From contig CBDETM010000002.1 of the NCBI GenBank assembly GCA_965242905.1, positions 1,550,001 to 1,614,000 of the forward strand: a stretch of DNA of 64,000 nucleotides, read 5' to 3'. This document shows, piece by piece, positions 54,301 through 61,668 of this stretch. The notes below the pieces were generated by a model. It had not been told where the DNA came from. It did no database searches and was given only the letters and a program-made list of their open reading frames with translations. A program made the translations under genes and the position numbers. Positions within the stretch are counted from its first letter, which is position 1; the number at the start of each line of letters is the position of its first letter. Source of the stretch: Bin5 sp965242905 (GTDB lineage Bacteria; Chloroflexota; Anaerolineae; Caldilineales; Caldilineaceae).

Positions 54301-55152
54301 GCGGCAGGCGTGCCCACGCCGACACCTACGCCCACGGCAACGCCTGTTCCCAGGCTGGCAAAGAGGATCACGACACCGGAACACATGGCCTACCTGTGGT
54401 GGGAGTGGGGACAGGACCGAGATCTTGCGGGGGACGGCCGAGAGGGGATCAGGGAGTTGACGTTTGACTTCACAGTTCATAACGACCCGGGCGACTTTTC
54501 GGAAGAATACGGGCTGTATCTGATGCTATGCCAAGGCGATATTGCCAATACCGGCTTCTACTTCGGACTGCAGACCAATGCATTTGGTCACCCCGATGAA
54601 TCCGGCAGGAAGGCGCTTGTTTTTTCAAGATGGGAAACGAGAGATCTGGCCTTTGCACGGGTGGCAGATTCAGAGGAGACGTGGGTTGATTCATCGGGAC
54701 ATGAAGGCGATTTCATTAGTGTCCGGCGCGCCTACAACTGGGGTGCGGGAGAATACCGGGTCATTATCGCTCCAGACGGGGCCGACTCCGACGGCGAGTG
54801 GTTCGGTGTATGGATTACGGACAGGGCCACGTATGAAACGACCTGGATCGGGTCGCTGAAGTTTCCATACGAGAATGGCAGGACAGCGATTCGGCAGTCG
54901 GTATACACTACTATGGAAATCTACGGTGGAAGGCAGATTGAAGCATTCAGGATACCGGCGTGGCATGTCAGTCTCAGGAGGCCCTTGGGCGACGGAATCG
55001 AGAGCGAAAGTTTCGAGAGCGGGTATGCTGGCGTTTGGGGCGAGTTGGAAAACTCGGAGGTCAGATATGATCGAGCGGATGGGGAGGTCCATATTGTGGC
55101 AGGCGGAGATACGGAACGCAGAACGCCAGCGCAGACAGCGTTTTTTGACTAG
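51385..55152 (+). CDS. Large exported SH3-repeat protein
   Basis: A 1255-residue surface protein. An N-terminal TM/signal segment (LILFMPLFASMLVAGYV, about 24-41) is followed by three tandem modules. Each starts with a PsbP/Mog1-like domain: WERFELEAHGLTISYPPGW at about 73, WTIFEERGRQLSIIYPEDW at about 395, WLAFESSRRNLTLSYPSGW at about 679. Each ends with a bacterial SH3 domain: VRSGPSE about 281, VRGGPGT about 611, VRRGPAS about 911. An Ala/Glu/Asp/Pro tract (about 870-900) and a TPTPTPTATP linker (about 978-990) precede a C-terminal domain (about 1000-1255) with no known family. Likely a cell-envelope or secreted binding protein. Later ATGs (51391, 51397) are possible starts. Confidence 0.8.
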   Translation: MGMSMNFKGDGRQISTGKLKSGYLILFMPLFASMLVAGYVRGAPAKQATTATPEATVTEVPLAQRSMPIVDGWERFELEAHGLTISYPPGWLFVEPTLDDPTVLLAGTDLPSLADALQELQPVAEERLDAGLVGLGYQLHPRESLDLAAANSISVEVVPAEGMNLHGRLQRIALELSQVEGIEPDRVGVVSGLRPHEEVAGSIRFGDGGGDRPTGRETIVWIVVVASANSDDHLVLRFEVLAAEFEGLEPLLTEIVHRVRWEGQKADAMPAPLAAEVGRTTGVRSGPSEASPVIGWVTGGTQIALVRPDRSGDWWLAAYVPADRKQGMGSGVELAGRLGWVLAQTVTFAPGRGRAAVENVATRQPVPAVAVVKLSNPFAPRVGGMLRDAAEADTAWTIFEERGRQLSIIYPEDWIFFEADRPSPTDLAELSAALGERLGAADIGELIPARVELGRTGLEERRPAPEPTVWVGFQRAGMPDNVFVASYSSSGGLTVEQLALRIFSDIYTNPDPDFHIEKAEVVSGLRPGDEKVISLRYRAGGSSAEKAPAGVWRVLLVSPDSQSILAFEFFIGDEEFAELEPLLREMVWRVRWGEQFRPESLAGPAVSVVRPMNVRGGPGTDHPVIGTAVAGRRFPIVGQNSAGDWWQIFYEGRLGWIYGGLVTAIGDTQAVRRADAGGWLAFESSRRNLTLSYPSGWFFFDPAQPTAPDLAALSAEVGARVDTDGIAAVISRLNGGEEEAVAGLGLQVGQGSSNFILALAYEAGGMSLREIAEQAAAALAGEQGIEGEGADAPEEEGAAVELNADLREGEETVIIRYHEKEGPYVGLQFWLLAPDSETLLVLTTSIHEQEMSELEPVLVEMVRRLRWTEPAAAEPDDADQMDAEPADAEPGDPETADVEPAGVSLLTVDGVLTVRRGPASIYAVMGELETGQQHPVTGRNFDGSWWQIEYEGQSGWVFGEDLAISDVENVPVAAGVPTPTPTPTATPVPRLAKRITTPEHMAYLWWEWGQDRDLAGDGREGIRELTFDFTVHNDPGDFSEEYGLYLMLCQGDIANTGFYFGLQTNAFGHPDESGRKALVFSRWETRDLAFARVADSEETWVDSSGHEGDFISVRRAYNWGAGEYRVIIAPDGADSDGEWFGVWITDRATYETTWIGSLKFPYENGRTAIRQSVYTTMEIYGGRQIEAFRIPAWHVSLRRPLGDGIESESFESGYAGVWGELENSEVRYDRADGEVHIVAGGDTERRTPAQTAFFD

Positions 55153-55418
55153 GGAGCACAGGAGTTCTTTCAGGCCCGGGCCGTGGCGGGTCTGAGGAAG
55201 TTGGCCAGGCAAGTGGGACAGGGGTTTCAAAATCGGGTGCATTATCGTTTTTGGGGTGGGGAAGGGCAGGCACAAGGGCGAGGAGAGAGGAGTGAGTGCC
55301 GCAGTTCCGTCTGAGTGAGATTGGCTCGGGGACTGGGCGGGACGTGGTTTGGCTAAACTCTTTCGGTTGGGCACCTGCCCATTGTCGGCACCAGGTCGGC
55401 GAGGCATGTTGTAGGAGA

Positions 55419-55477
55419 GGGGGCGTTGCGGGGGCGGAGCCCCCGCACAAGGGAGGGCCGAATAGGCCCGACCGCCC
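55419..55477. repeat. 59-bp dispersed repeat core, copy 3
   Basis: Identical to 12951-13009 and 23126-23184. Confidence 0.8.
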
Positions 55478-55487
55478 GGAAAAGCAG

Positions 55488-55523
55488 TTTCTAGTTTTGA
55501 GTTTTCAGTTTTTAGTGAACTGC
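55488..55523 (+). repeat. T-rich heptamer array
   Basis: After GCAG: TTTCTAG, TTTTGAG, TTTTCAG, TTTTTAG, then TGAACTGC. The flanks GCAGTT and AACTGC are inverse of each other. Confidence 0.7.
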
Positions 55524-55687
55524 TTTGTACGTGGTGGTCAGATGGAGGGTTGGGGTCAGTGGTCAGTTGTCAGAGGCGGCGCTTTCTCTGCCTCGGAGTT
55601 GAACGCGGAATGGCTACGGTTTCGTTGCTGCCGGAGTTATGCGAGAGCTCGCCCCTATTTTGGGATGCGCCCTCAAAATCAGCCGGT

Positions 55688-55716
55688 TTGCCGAAGAGGA
55701 GAAAAGCTGCTAGAAT
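55688..55716 (+). promoter_or_regulatory. Promoter for the selenoprotein gene
   Basis: TTGCCG (55688-55693), 17-base spacer, TAGAAT (55711-55716), about 60 bases before the ATG. Same place in the repeat tail as the promoter at 23334-23362. Confidence 0.55.
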
Positions 55717-55776
55717 GCGGGCAGCGGTATATTTCATTTGCTGCGCCGAAAGGCCGTCCACCGACAGGAGAGAGCT

Positions 55777-56043
55777 ATGCAGAAGTACAAGGTGAGTATC
55801 GAATACTGCGTACAGTGAAACTACACACCCCGAGCCGTCCGTGCGGCGGCCGACCTACTGGAGAATTTCACGCCGGCGATTGAAACCCTCAAGATGATCC
55901 CTTCGGGTGGCGGACTGTTTGAGGTGCTGGCAGACGATACGGTTGTATTCAGCAAGAAGGCTCTGGATCGCCATGCGGAGGAGGGCGAGGTACTCAGTCT
56001 CTTCTCGGAGGCAATCGGCCTGGAGCCGGCCCCGCGTGCGTAG
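55777..56043 (+). CDS. SelW/Rdx-family selenoprotein (in-frame TGA = Sec)
   Basis: An 88-residue thioredoxin-fold Rdx protein if TGA at 55816-55818 is read as selenocysteine. Before it: MQKYKVSIEYCVQ; after it: NYTPRAVRAAADLLENF, then IPSGGGLFEVLADD and VVFSKKALDRHAEEGEVLSL. This gives YCVQ-Sec-NYTPRA, a C-x-x-U redox motif at Cys11/Sec14, exactly where Rdx/SelW proteins have CxxC or CxxU. The C-terminal GGxFEV and VVFSKK-like segments are family hallmarks. AGGAG lies 6 bases before the ATG, a promoter lies upstream and a strong terminator 50 bases after the TAG stop. A hairpin candidate for the bacterial SECIS starts 15 bases after the TGA. Standard gene calling misses this gene. The selA/selB/selC genes are not in the window. 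Confidence 0.88.
55834..55850 (+). promoter_or_regulatory. Candidate bacterial SECIS hairpin
   Basis: In the mRNA GCCGUC (55834-55839) pairs with GGCGGC (55845-55850), including one U-G pair, closing a loop CGUGC with the GU that SelB-type loops favour. The apical loop begins 22 bases after the UGA, in the range of known bacterial SECIS elements. Confidence 0.55.
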
Positions 56044-56095
56044 GCACGCTTTCGGCGAACTGAATTGAGGCGCTTGCCGACAGGTGGGCGCGAAG

Positions 56096-56126
56096 CCCGC
56101 TGCAGGGAACCCTGCAGCGGGTTTTT
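56096..56126 (+). terminator. Rho-independent terminator after the selenoprotein gene
   Basis: CCCGCTGCAGGG (56096-56107), loop AA, CCCTGCAGCGGG (56110-56121), TTTTT. A perfect 12-bp stem. It also faces the end of the convergent Nif3-like gene. Confidence 0.92.
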
Positions 56127-56173
56127 CTATTTCCGAGAAAATCGGGGCGAGGCGTTTGGCGGCAGGGGCCGGT

Positions 56174-56926
56174 TCAGAGGCCGGTGGGCAGGTCAACGAA
56201 CTCGAAGGCGATGCCAAAATTTTGGGCCAGGTGTTCGCCGAGGGCCTGTACGCCGACGGTTTCAGAGGTGTAATGGCCGCCGTACAGGAGATTGATGCCT
56301 GTGTTGGCGGCTTCGTAGTACTGTGCGTGGCTGGTTTCGCCGGTGACGTAGGCGTCGCAGCCGAGGCTGGCGGCAGTCCCGATCTTGTCGGCGCCGAACC
56401 CGCTGAGAATGCCAACTGTGCGCACTTCGGGCGGCCCTTCTGCCTGGACGAGCTGGGGGCGGCCTACCCGTTCCTCGAAGCGGGCGACCAGTTCCTGAAA
56501 GTCGACCGGTTGATCGTACCTAGCGAGGACGGCGAGGGGCGTGCCCTTGACGTCGGCCCACCAGTCGATAACCGAGAGGCCGAGGCGCCGGGCGAGCTCG
56601 GCGTTGTTGCCCCACTGCGGATGAGCATCCAGGGGCAGATGGGCGGCATAGAGATTCAGGTCATTTTCGATGAAGGTGCGCACGAGCTGCCCGTAGCTGC
56701 CGGCCAGCGGCCTGGCATCGCCCCAGAGGATGCCATGGTGCACCAAGAGAAGGTCGGCGCCGCGTTCGAGGGCGGCGTGGACACAGGGTTGGTGGGCGTC
56801 CACGGTTCCGACGATCTTGTCGACGTGCGCGCTTCCTTCTATTTGCAGCCCCTGGGGGCCGTAGTCGGCGATTTCGTTGATGCGCAGTGTGTCGTCAAGA
56901 TAGCGGACCAGGGCATCCCGTTGCAT
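56174..56926 (-). CDS. Nif3-like dinuclear metal centre hexameric protein
   Basis: A 250-residue YbgI/NIF3 family protein. Metal-site motifs LLLVHHGILWGDARP (about 59-73), YAAHLPLDAHPQWGNN (about 93-108) and GGHYTSETVGVQALGEHLA near the C-terminus are all present. ADYGPQGLQIEG near the start is typical. Often annotated GTP cyclohydrolase I type 2, but function is uncertain in the family. Converges with the selenoprotein gene. Confidence 0.9.
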   Translation of the reverse strand: MQRDALVRYLDDTLRINEIADYGPQGLQIEGSAHVDKIVGTVDAHQPCVHAALERGADLLLVHHGILWGDARPLAGSYGQLVRTFIENDLNLYAAHLPLDAHPQWGNNAELARRLGLSVIDWWADVKGTPLAVLARYDQPVDFQELVARFEERVGRPQLVQAEGPPEVRTVGILSGFGADKIGTAASLGCDAYVTGETSHAQYYEAANTGINLLYGGHYTSETVGVQALGEHLAQNFGIAFEFVDLPTGL

Positions 56927-57063
56927 AGGTACACTCCTTCGTGATGTGCGTTCAGATCGAAAACCTGTTCTATGCGTATTTCGTATTGCTTAAAGACAGG
57001 CAAGTGGGCCGCGATTCGGTTGCGAAGACGGCGTGAAAGTCCTGGTGTCAGGCGGGATTGGCG

Positions 57064-57294
57064 TTAGGGAGGGCCATCCAGGTCCTTTATGGCCTGTGGA
57101 CTGCGGCGCAGGAACTTCCTGACGCCGCGGGCGAATTTGCGACGGGGCAGAAGGACGCGACGTCCACAGGTTTCACAGAGGAGGCCGATGTCGGCGCCCA
57201 CGCGAACGATTTCCCAGCTGTCACCCCCGCATGGATGGGGTTTGCGCATTTGCACCAGGTCGCCGGTGTAGAGTTTTTCGTTAATGGCGAGCAT
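57064..57294 (-). CDS. DUF951 family protein
   Basis: A 76-residue protein with the DUF951 pattern: GDLVQMRKPHPCGGDSWEIV, RVGADIGLLCETCGRRVLLP and RRKFARGVRKFLR. The Cys pair in CETCG plus Cys in HPCGG could bind zinc. Small, probably nucleic-acid-binding from its basic C-terminus; role unknown. ATG 57294. Confidence 0.88.
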   Translation of the reverse strand: MLAINEKLYTGDLVQMRKPHPCGGDSWEIVRVGADIGLLCETCGRRVLLPRRKFARGVRKFLRRSPQAIKDLDGPP

Positions 57295-57368
57295 AGGCGG
57301 TGGAGTTCATGAAATGCGTCGCTACAGTGAGTTACGAGAGCCCATAAGGATGGCGCCGAGGCGCAGAG

Positions 57369-58619
57369 TCATTGGGCGACGGCCGTTTCTGCATGAGGCT
57401 CGCCTGTCGCTGCGGTCCCGCTGCGCAGGAGTCCGCCGAGGGCCAAAAGGAAGCTAAGCAGATAGACGAGCCAGCCGAGGAAAGGAATGCGGCCGAGGAC
57501 GACGATCAGGAGCGCGCCAACCAGCAGAAGGAGCAGCGGGCTGTACTCGCCATCCAGCCGCTCGCCGATTTTCTCGCCCAGCCAGTAGCCTGTGAGCAGG
57601 GGACTGAGGAACCAGACCAGGGCCGACGAGGCGAACAGAAAGATGAACATGACGATTCCGGGGAATGCGCCCCAGAAGGCCCAAGTGAAGACAACCAGAA
57701 TGACCGAAGCGATAGGGATGAAGATGAGCAGTGCGGCGGCCAGGAGACCGTACAGCCCGGTTTCCACGGGATTTGAGTGAATTGCGGTGGCAGGTCGGAC
57801 CAGGATGCCGGGTCGGAAGCGCAACAACAGCCAGCCGAGAATGGCGACGCCGACGGCGATGGCGATGGTCCGGAAGATCCAGCCGAAAATGGCGCCGACG
57901 ACGGTACCTCCGGCGGTCTCTGACTCGGGCGGCGCCTCATATTGGATGTCGCGGGCAGCACCGGCGGGAAACTGGCGTTGCTCGGGGGCGGAATATCTGA
58001 GTATGCCGTCGAAGCGGGCGGAATCATAGACAATGAATTCTGCGACTTGAATATCGGTATCGCCTGTGACTGCACCTGAAAACTCGAGTATCCCGATAGC
58101 GCCGCGGAAGTCGCCTCCGATTCTGCCTGAGATATCGGCGCCGCCAGCGGCGACGTAGGTGTCACGCGCAATATCTCCAGTGATGCTCAAGCCAGCGGGA
58201 ACTGCTTGCGTCCCCATGCCGGTTGGAATGTCAGCCTGGCCGCCCCCGGCGACGAAAAAGGCGTCGTCAGCGACGGTGCCGGTAAGCTCCACACCGCCGG
58301 CGGCAACACGGAGATCGTCCATGAGTGTGCCGTGGACCGTGATTCCTCCTGCCATTGCCCAAAGATCGCCTTCGACGGCACCGGTGGGGCCGATCTCGAT
58401 GTAGGAGGCGACCGCGATCAGATCCCCTTTGACGGTGCCATTGATATAGATTTCCTGGGCGGCGATATAGAGGTCATCGTCCACGATATCGCCCTCGGCA
58501 AGGCGGTAGGTCTCGTCGCCGGCGAATTCGGCGGACAGGGCGGCGCCGGACGCGGCTAAGGCGAGAAAGGCCGTAAACGCCACCACAAGCCAACGAAGGC
58601 AGTTTTTTGGCTGTTTCAT
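57369..58619 (-). CDS. Membrane protein with bactofilin-like polymer-forming repeats
   Basis: A 416-residue protein. The signal peptide (LVVAFTAFLALAASGAALSA) is followed by about 200 residues of beta-helix-like repeats with the GxxxGDL pattern: INGTVKGDLIAVASYIEI, VEGDLWAMAGGITVHGTLMD and VTGDTDIQVAEF. These resemble bactofilin strands. About four TM helices follow (about 245-395, for example FGWIFRTIAIAVGVAILGWL). ATG 58619 follows AGGAG. Possibly an envelope scaffold; not shown. Confidence 0.75.
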   Translation of the reverse strand: MKQPKNCLRWLVVAFTAFLALAASGAALSAEFAGDETYRLAEGDIVDDDLYIAAQEIYINGTVKGDLIAVASYIEIGPTGAVEGDLWAMAGGITVHGTLMDDLRVAAGGVELTGTVADDAFFVAGGGQADIPTGMGTQAVPAGLSITGDIARDTYVAAGGADISGRIGGDFRGAIGILEFSGAVTGDTDIQVAEFIVYDSARFDGILRYSAPEQRQFPAGAARDIQYEAPPESETAGGTVVGAIFGWIFRTIAIAVGVAILGWLLLRFRPGILVRPATAIHSNPVETGLYGLLAAALLIFIPIASVILVVFTWAFWGAFPGIVMFIFLFASSALVWFLSPLLTGYWLGEKIGERLDGEYSPLLLLLVGALLIVVLGRIPFLGWLVYLLSFLLALGGLLRSGTAATGEPHAETAVAQ

Positions 58620-58878
58620 CTTTCGTCTCCTGGGTGTAACCCGCGTCAGATCGTATTTCGACGACTCCACTTCATCAGGCGGGGGAAAGGCGGAATCCAG
58701 CTTGTGGGCCGGCGACTACCGGCCTGATCGTACACTACGACTTTGGCGGATCCAAAGTTTCAGGAGCGGACGGAAGACCTCAGCGGGACGGAGATAGCAG
58801 GCGGAAAGGGTCGGAATCGGCGCGCCGTAAGCCGCCGCGGCGCAGAGACAAGCGTTCGATTCGGTGCCGTTGCACCGC

Positions 58879-59763
58879 TCAATTCTGCCAGACCACGTTG
58901 TGGAACAGATCCGGTTCCTGGTAGGCGTTGGGGGCGGGGAAGGCGCGGGTGTAGTTTTCGAAACGGGACAGCCTGCGGCGCAGCGGACCCGGCAAGGCGC
59001 GCAGCGTGGAAGGGCCGCCGCTGTACTGGCTGGCATGGGCGCGGCTGGCGCGTTCCTTGCAGTCAAGATAGCTGCTCACGTCGATGCGGGCGTGGATCGG
59101 GGTCTCCCAGGCGGCGATCTGGACCAGATCGACGTCCTGGTTGCGGCCGACCTGGCGGGGGTTGCGGCCTGTCAGCTGCATAAATTTCACTACCCAGCGA
59201 AGGATGCGTTTGTCGAAGCTGGAGTAGTAGAGTTTCTGGGCGGCGTGGGGAGACAGGACGCTGGCGCGGTTGCGGTCTGCGCCAGAGTTAACGGCCTGTC
59301 CTGCGGCGTAGAAGGCAGCGGTTACGACTTCGCAGCAGCGAATGTGGTCGGGGTGGCCATAGCCGCCGTAAGGGTCGTGGGTGATGACGACCTGCGGTTT
59401 CAGACGGCGAACGTAGTCGATCAGTTCAGCCAAGAGGCGGTGGATGGGCTGTTGCACGAGGGCCCTGGGGTGCTCGTTGTCGGATGAGCCGCGCATGCCG
59501 CTGTCGCGGTAGGGGAGATTCCAGATGCTGGTGACGCCCAGTTCAACAGCGGCGCGTGCGAGCTCCTCGCTGCGCACCTGGGCGAGGGTGCGTTCAGTCT
59601 GGTTGCGGTGGCTTTCGGTTACGGAGCCGGCGTCGCCGTCGGTGGCGATGATGACATGCACCTGCACGCCTTCGGCGGCGTAGCGGGCCAGAGTGCCTCC
59701 GGGGCCAAAGCTTTCGTCGTCGGGATGGGCAAAGACGCCGAGTAGTGTGCGTGTATTGGTCAT
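58879..59763 (-). CDS. PIG-L/LmbE family deacetylase
   Basis: A 294-residue zinc deacetylase. Motif HPDDE (13-17) in LGVFAHPDDESFGPGGTLAR, second motif HPDH in PYGGYGHPDHIRCCEV, and EELARAAVELGVTSIW nearby, as in N-acetylglucosaminyl (mycothiol/bacillithiol or PIG-L) deacetylases. Works on N-acetyl sugars of small thiols or lipid-linked sugars; exact substrate is not clear. ATG 59763. Confidence 0.9.
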   Translation of the reverse strand: MTNTRTLLGVFAHPDDESFGPGGTLARYAAEGVQVHVIIATDGDAGSVTESHRNQTERTLAQVRSEELARAAVELGVTSIWNLPYRDSGMRGSSDNEHPRALVQQPIHRLLAELIDYVRRLKPQVVITHDPYGGYGHPDHIRCCEVVTAAFYAAGQAVNSGADRNRASVLSPHAAQKLYYSSFDKRILRWVVKFMQLTGRNPRQVGRNQDVDLVQIAAWETPIHARIDVSSYLDCKERASRAHASQYSGGPSTLRALPGPLRRRLSRFENYTRAFPAPNAYQEPDLFHNVVWQN

Positions 59764-59827
59764 ATTGCGTTGCTCTCCGGTTGCGGCCGACGGCCGGTAA
59801 TCGTTGGTCGGTGAACTGGGCCGGTTG

Positions 59828-61444
59828 CTACGGTTCTGCTCTGCTGCGGAGAAAACTCCAGATTATGCCATGCACCAGCCGTTCGACGGGTGCATGGTCG
59901 TCGGTGAGAACGGGCGTGTCCTCGGGTGGATCCGGCGCGCGCACGCGGGACAGGTTGCGATCGCACGAGGTGTGGCTGGTGCAGCCGGCCACCTCCAGCG
60001 CGAACTGGCGGAACTGGCGCGGCAGCGACGGGGAGATGGCGGCGGCGTTGGCGGCGAACGTATCCGGGTTCGCCGGCTGGTTGGCGGCGATGACGAGGGA
60101 GTTGCCGAGGTCGTCGGGGGGCCCCGGTTCGTCGATGATGAGCACGGAAGGGAAGACGGCGGCCAGGGTAGCGGCGAGTGCATCGACGAGGGCAAAATCG
60201 GTGGGAGAACGGCCGACGTTGATCATCAGGACTCCGTGCTCGCGCATATGGTTGCGGGCCAGCTGGAAGAACTCAACGGTGGCGAGGTGGAAGGGTATGT
60301 AGGGCGGGCGGTAGGCGTCGACGAGGATGATGTCGAAGCGTTGGTCTTGGGGCTGGTCAAGGAGCCAGCGGCGGCCATCTGCGGCGACAGCTGTCAGGTT
60401 GGGTTGGGTCATGTCGAAGTAGCGCCGCCCCACCTCGATGATCTGTGGGTCGAGCTCGATTCCGACGATGTCGAGCGGGCCGTAGATTTGGGTATACAGA
60501 CTGGGTGCGGTGCCGGCGGCGAGCCCGATGACAAGCAGGCGGTCGCGGGGGTCGAGGGCGCCATTTGGTCGGAAGAGCGGCGCCAGCAGGAAGTAGTCCC
60601 AGATGCCTTTGCTGAGCAGGCTGTCGGGGTGGTAGACGCTGTGGAGGCCGACGCCTTCGTTGAGCTGGAGGTGGCGTTCGCTGCCCCAAGCCCGAACGAG
60701 GATGTAGTTGTAGAGAGATTCGTCTTCGTATAGAATTGGGCCATCATCCTGGCTGTCCCAGTGGGCGCGCACGCTGCCGGGGTCGAGGAGGGCCAGGGCG
60801 AGCGTTGCGCCGAGGGCAAGCAGGGCCATGCCGTGGATGCGTCTGCTGCGACCGTAGAGGAGAGCCGCCAGCAGGGTGACGGCCAGGAGCCAGAGGGCCA
60901 GCAAGTAGAAGCTCCAGCGGGTCCCGTAGGAGGGGATCAGCCAGAGGACGGGCAGAAAGGTGCCGATGATGCTGCCGCAGGTGCCGATGGCGTAGAGGCT
61001 TCCAGCCACGCGTCCGGTCTGATGCAGATCGGTTACGGCCAAGCGCACAGCCCAGGGGCTGACCGCGCCCAACAGGATGACGGGCAGGCTGAAGAGCAGC
61101 AAGACGACGAACAGCGCGCCGGCGAGCAGACCTGGAAGATAGTCGTTCAGCCCCACAGTTGCCAGGCGCAGAATGGGCGGACTGACGGCGGGTGTGATTG
61201 CGACGCCGAGACCGGCTATCGTAACGAGCGTCAAGAGGCCGCCGAGGCTTGGGAAGCGGTCGGCCAGTTTCCCGCCGAGCCAAGCTCCAATTGCCAGGTA
61301 GAACAGGATCAGCCCGATCAGGGCGGCCCAGACGATCTGGCTGTTTCCGAACCAGGGTTCCAGCAGACGGGCGGCGCTCAACTCAACGCCGAGGGTGACT
61401 GCGCCCGCGGTGAAGACGAGCATGCGGAAGACAAAGGTTTTCAT
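59828..61444 (-). CDS. Membrane protein with spermidine-synthase-like domain
   Basis: A 538-residue fusion. Residues 1-225 hold about seven TM helices starting TLGVELSAARLLEPWFGNSQ, an MFS-like start common in 'spermidine synthase-like membrane protein' families. The cytoplasmic part (about 250-520) is a SAM-methyltransferase-fold domain with GLAAGTAPSLYTQIYG, DIVGIELDPQIIEVGRRYFD, VAADGRRWLLDQ and ILVDAYRPPYIPFHL. These match SpeE-like aminopropyltransferases, but a clear catalytic Asp pair is only partly present (ILVDAY). Role in polyamine or lipid transfer is unsure. ATG 61444. Confidence 0.82.
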   Translation of the reverse strand: MKTFVFRMLVFTAGAVTLGVELSAARLLEPWFGNSQIVWAALIGLILFYLAIGAWLGGKLADRFPSLGGLLTLVTIAGLGVAITPAVSPPILRLATVGLNDYLPGLLAGALFVVLLLFSLPVILLGAVSPWAVRLAVTDLHQTGRVAGSLYAIGTCGSIIGTFLPVLWLIPSYGTRWSFYLLALWLLAVTLLAALLYGRSRRIHGMALLALGATLALALLDPGSVRAHWDSQDDGPILYEDESLYNYILVRAWGSERHLQLNEGVGLHSVYHPDSLLSKGIWDYFLLAPLFRPNGALDPRDRLLVIGLAAGTAPSLYTQIYGPLDIVGIELDPQIIEVGRRYFDMTQPNLTAVAADGRRWLLDQPQDQRFDIILVDAYRPPYIPFHLATVEFFQLARNHMREHGVLMINVGRSPTDFALVDALAATLAAVFPSVLIIDEPGPPDDLGNSLVIAANQPANPDTFAANAAAISPSLPRQFRQFALEVAGCTSHTSCDRNLSRVRAPDPPEDTPVLTDDHAPVERLVHGIIWSFLRSRAEP

Positions 61445-61668
61445 ACAGGAGCGACACGATCCCGGTAGCTGCGGATACACCCACAGAACTGCCGCAACAG
61501 TATAGCACATCAGACATGCGCCTGGAGAGATACCGATGGGGGTAGCAGGGCGAAAGAAGCTGAAACTGTGCAAGGTTTGCGTGCCGTTGTCATGGCTGCG
61601 TGCCCGTTGTCAGATTTCCGTAACGGGGTCAGAGACGGGTGGAGCAGCTGGGTGAAAAGGGGGAAGTG

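Larger units (their letters stand above)
55153..55776. other. 624-base repeat region upstream of the selenoprotein gene
   Basis: Holds the third 59-bp core (55419-55477), a T-rich heptamer array (55488-55515) closed by TGAACTGC, and a second heptamer patch at about 55556-55577. The tail of the dispersed repeat (CCCCTATTTTGGGATGCGCC near 55655) ends in the promoter TTGCCG-N17-TAGAAT. No gene recognised apart from the next. Confidence 0.55.

Noticed and set aside
55816..55818. TGA as a frameshift or pseudogene scar in a SelW-like gene
   Set aside because: The frame is intact on both sides of a single TGA placed exactly at the family's Cys/Sec position, with an SD, SECIS-like hairpin and terminator. 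A pseudogene would not keep all of these.
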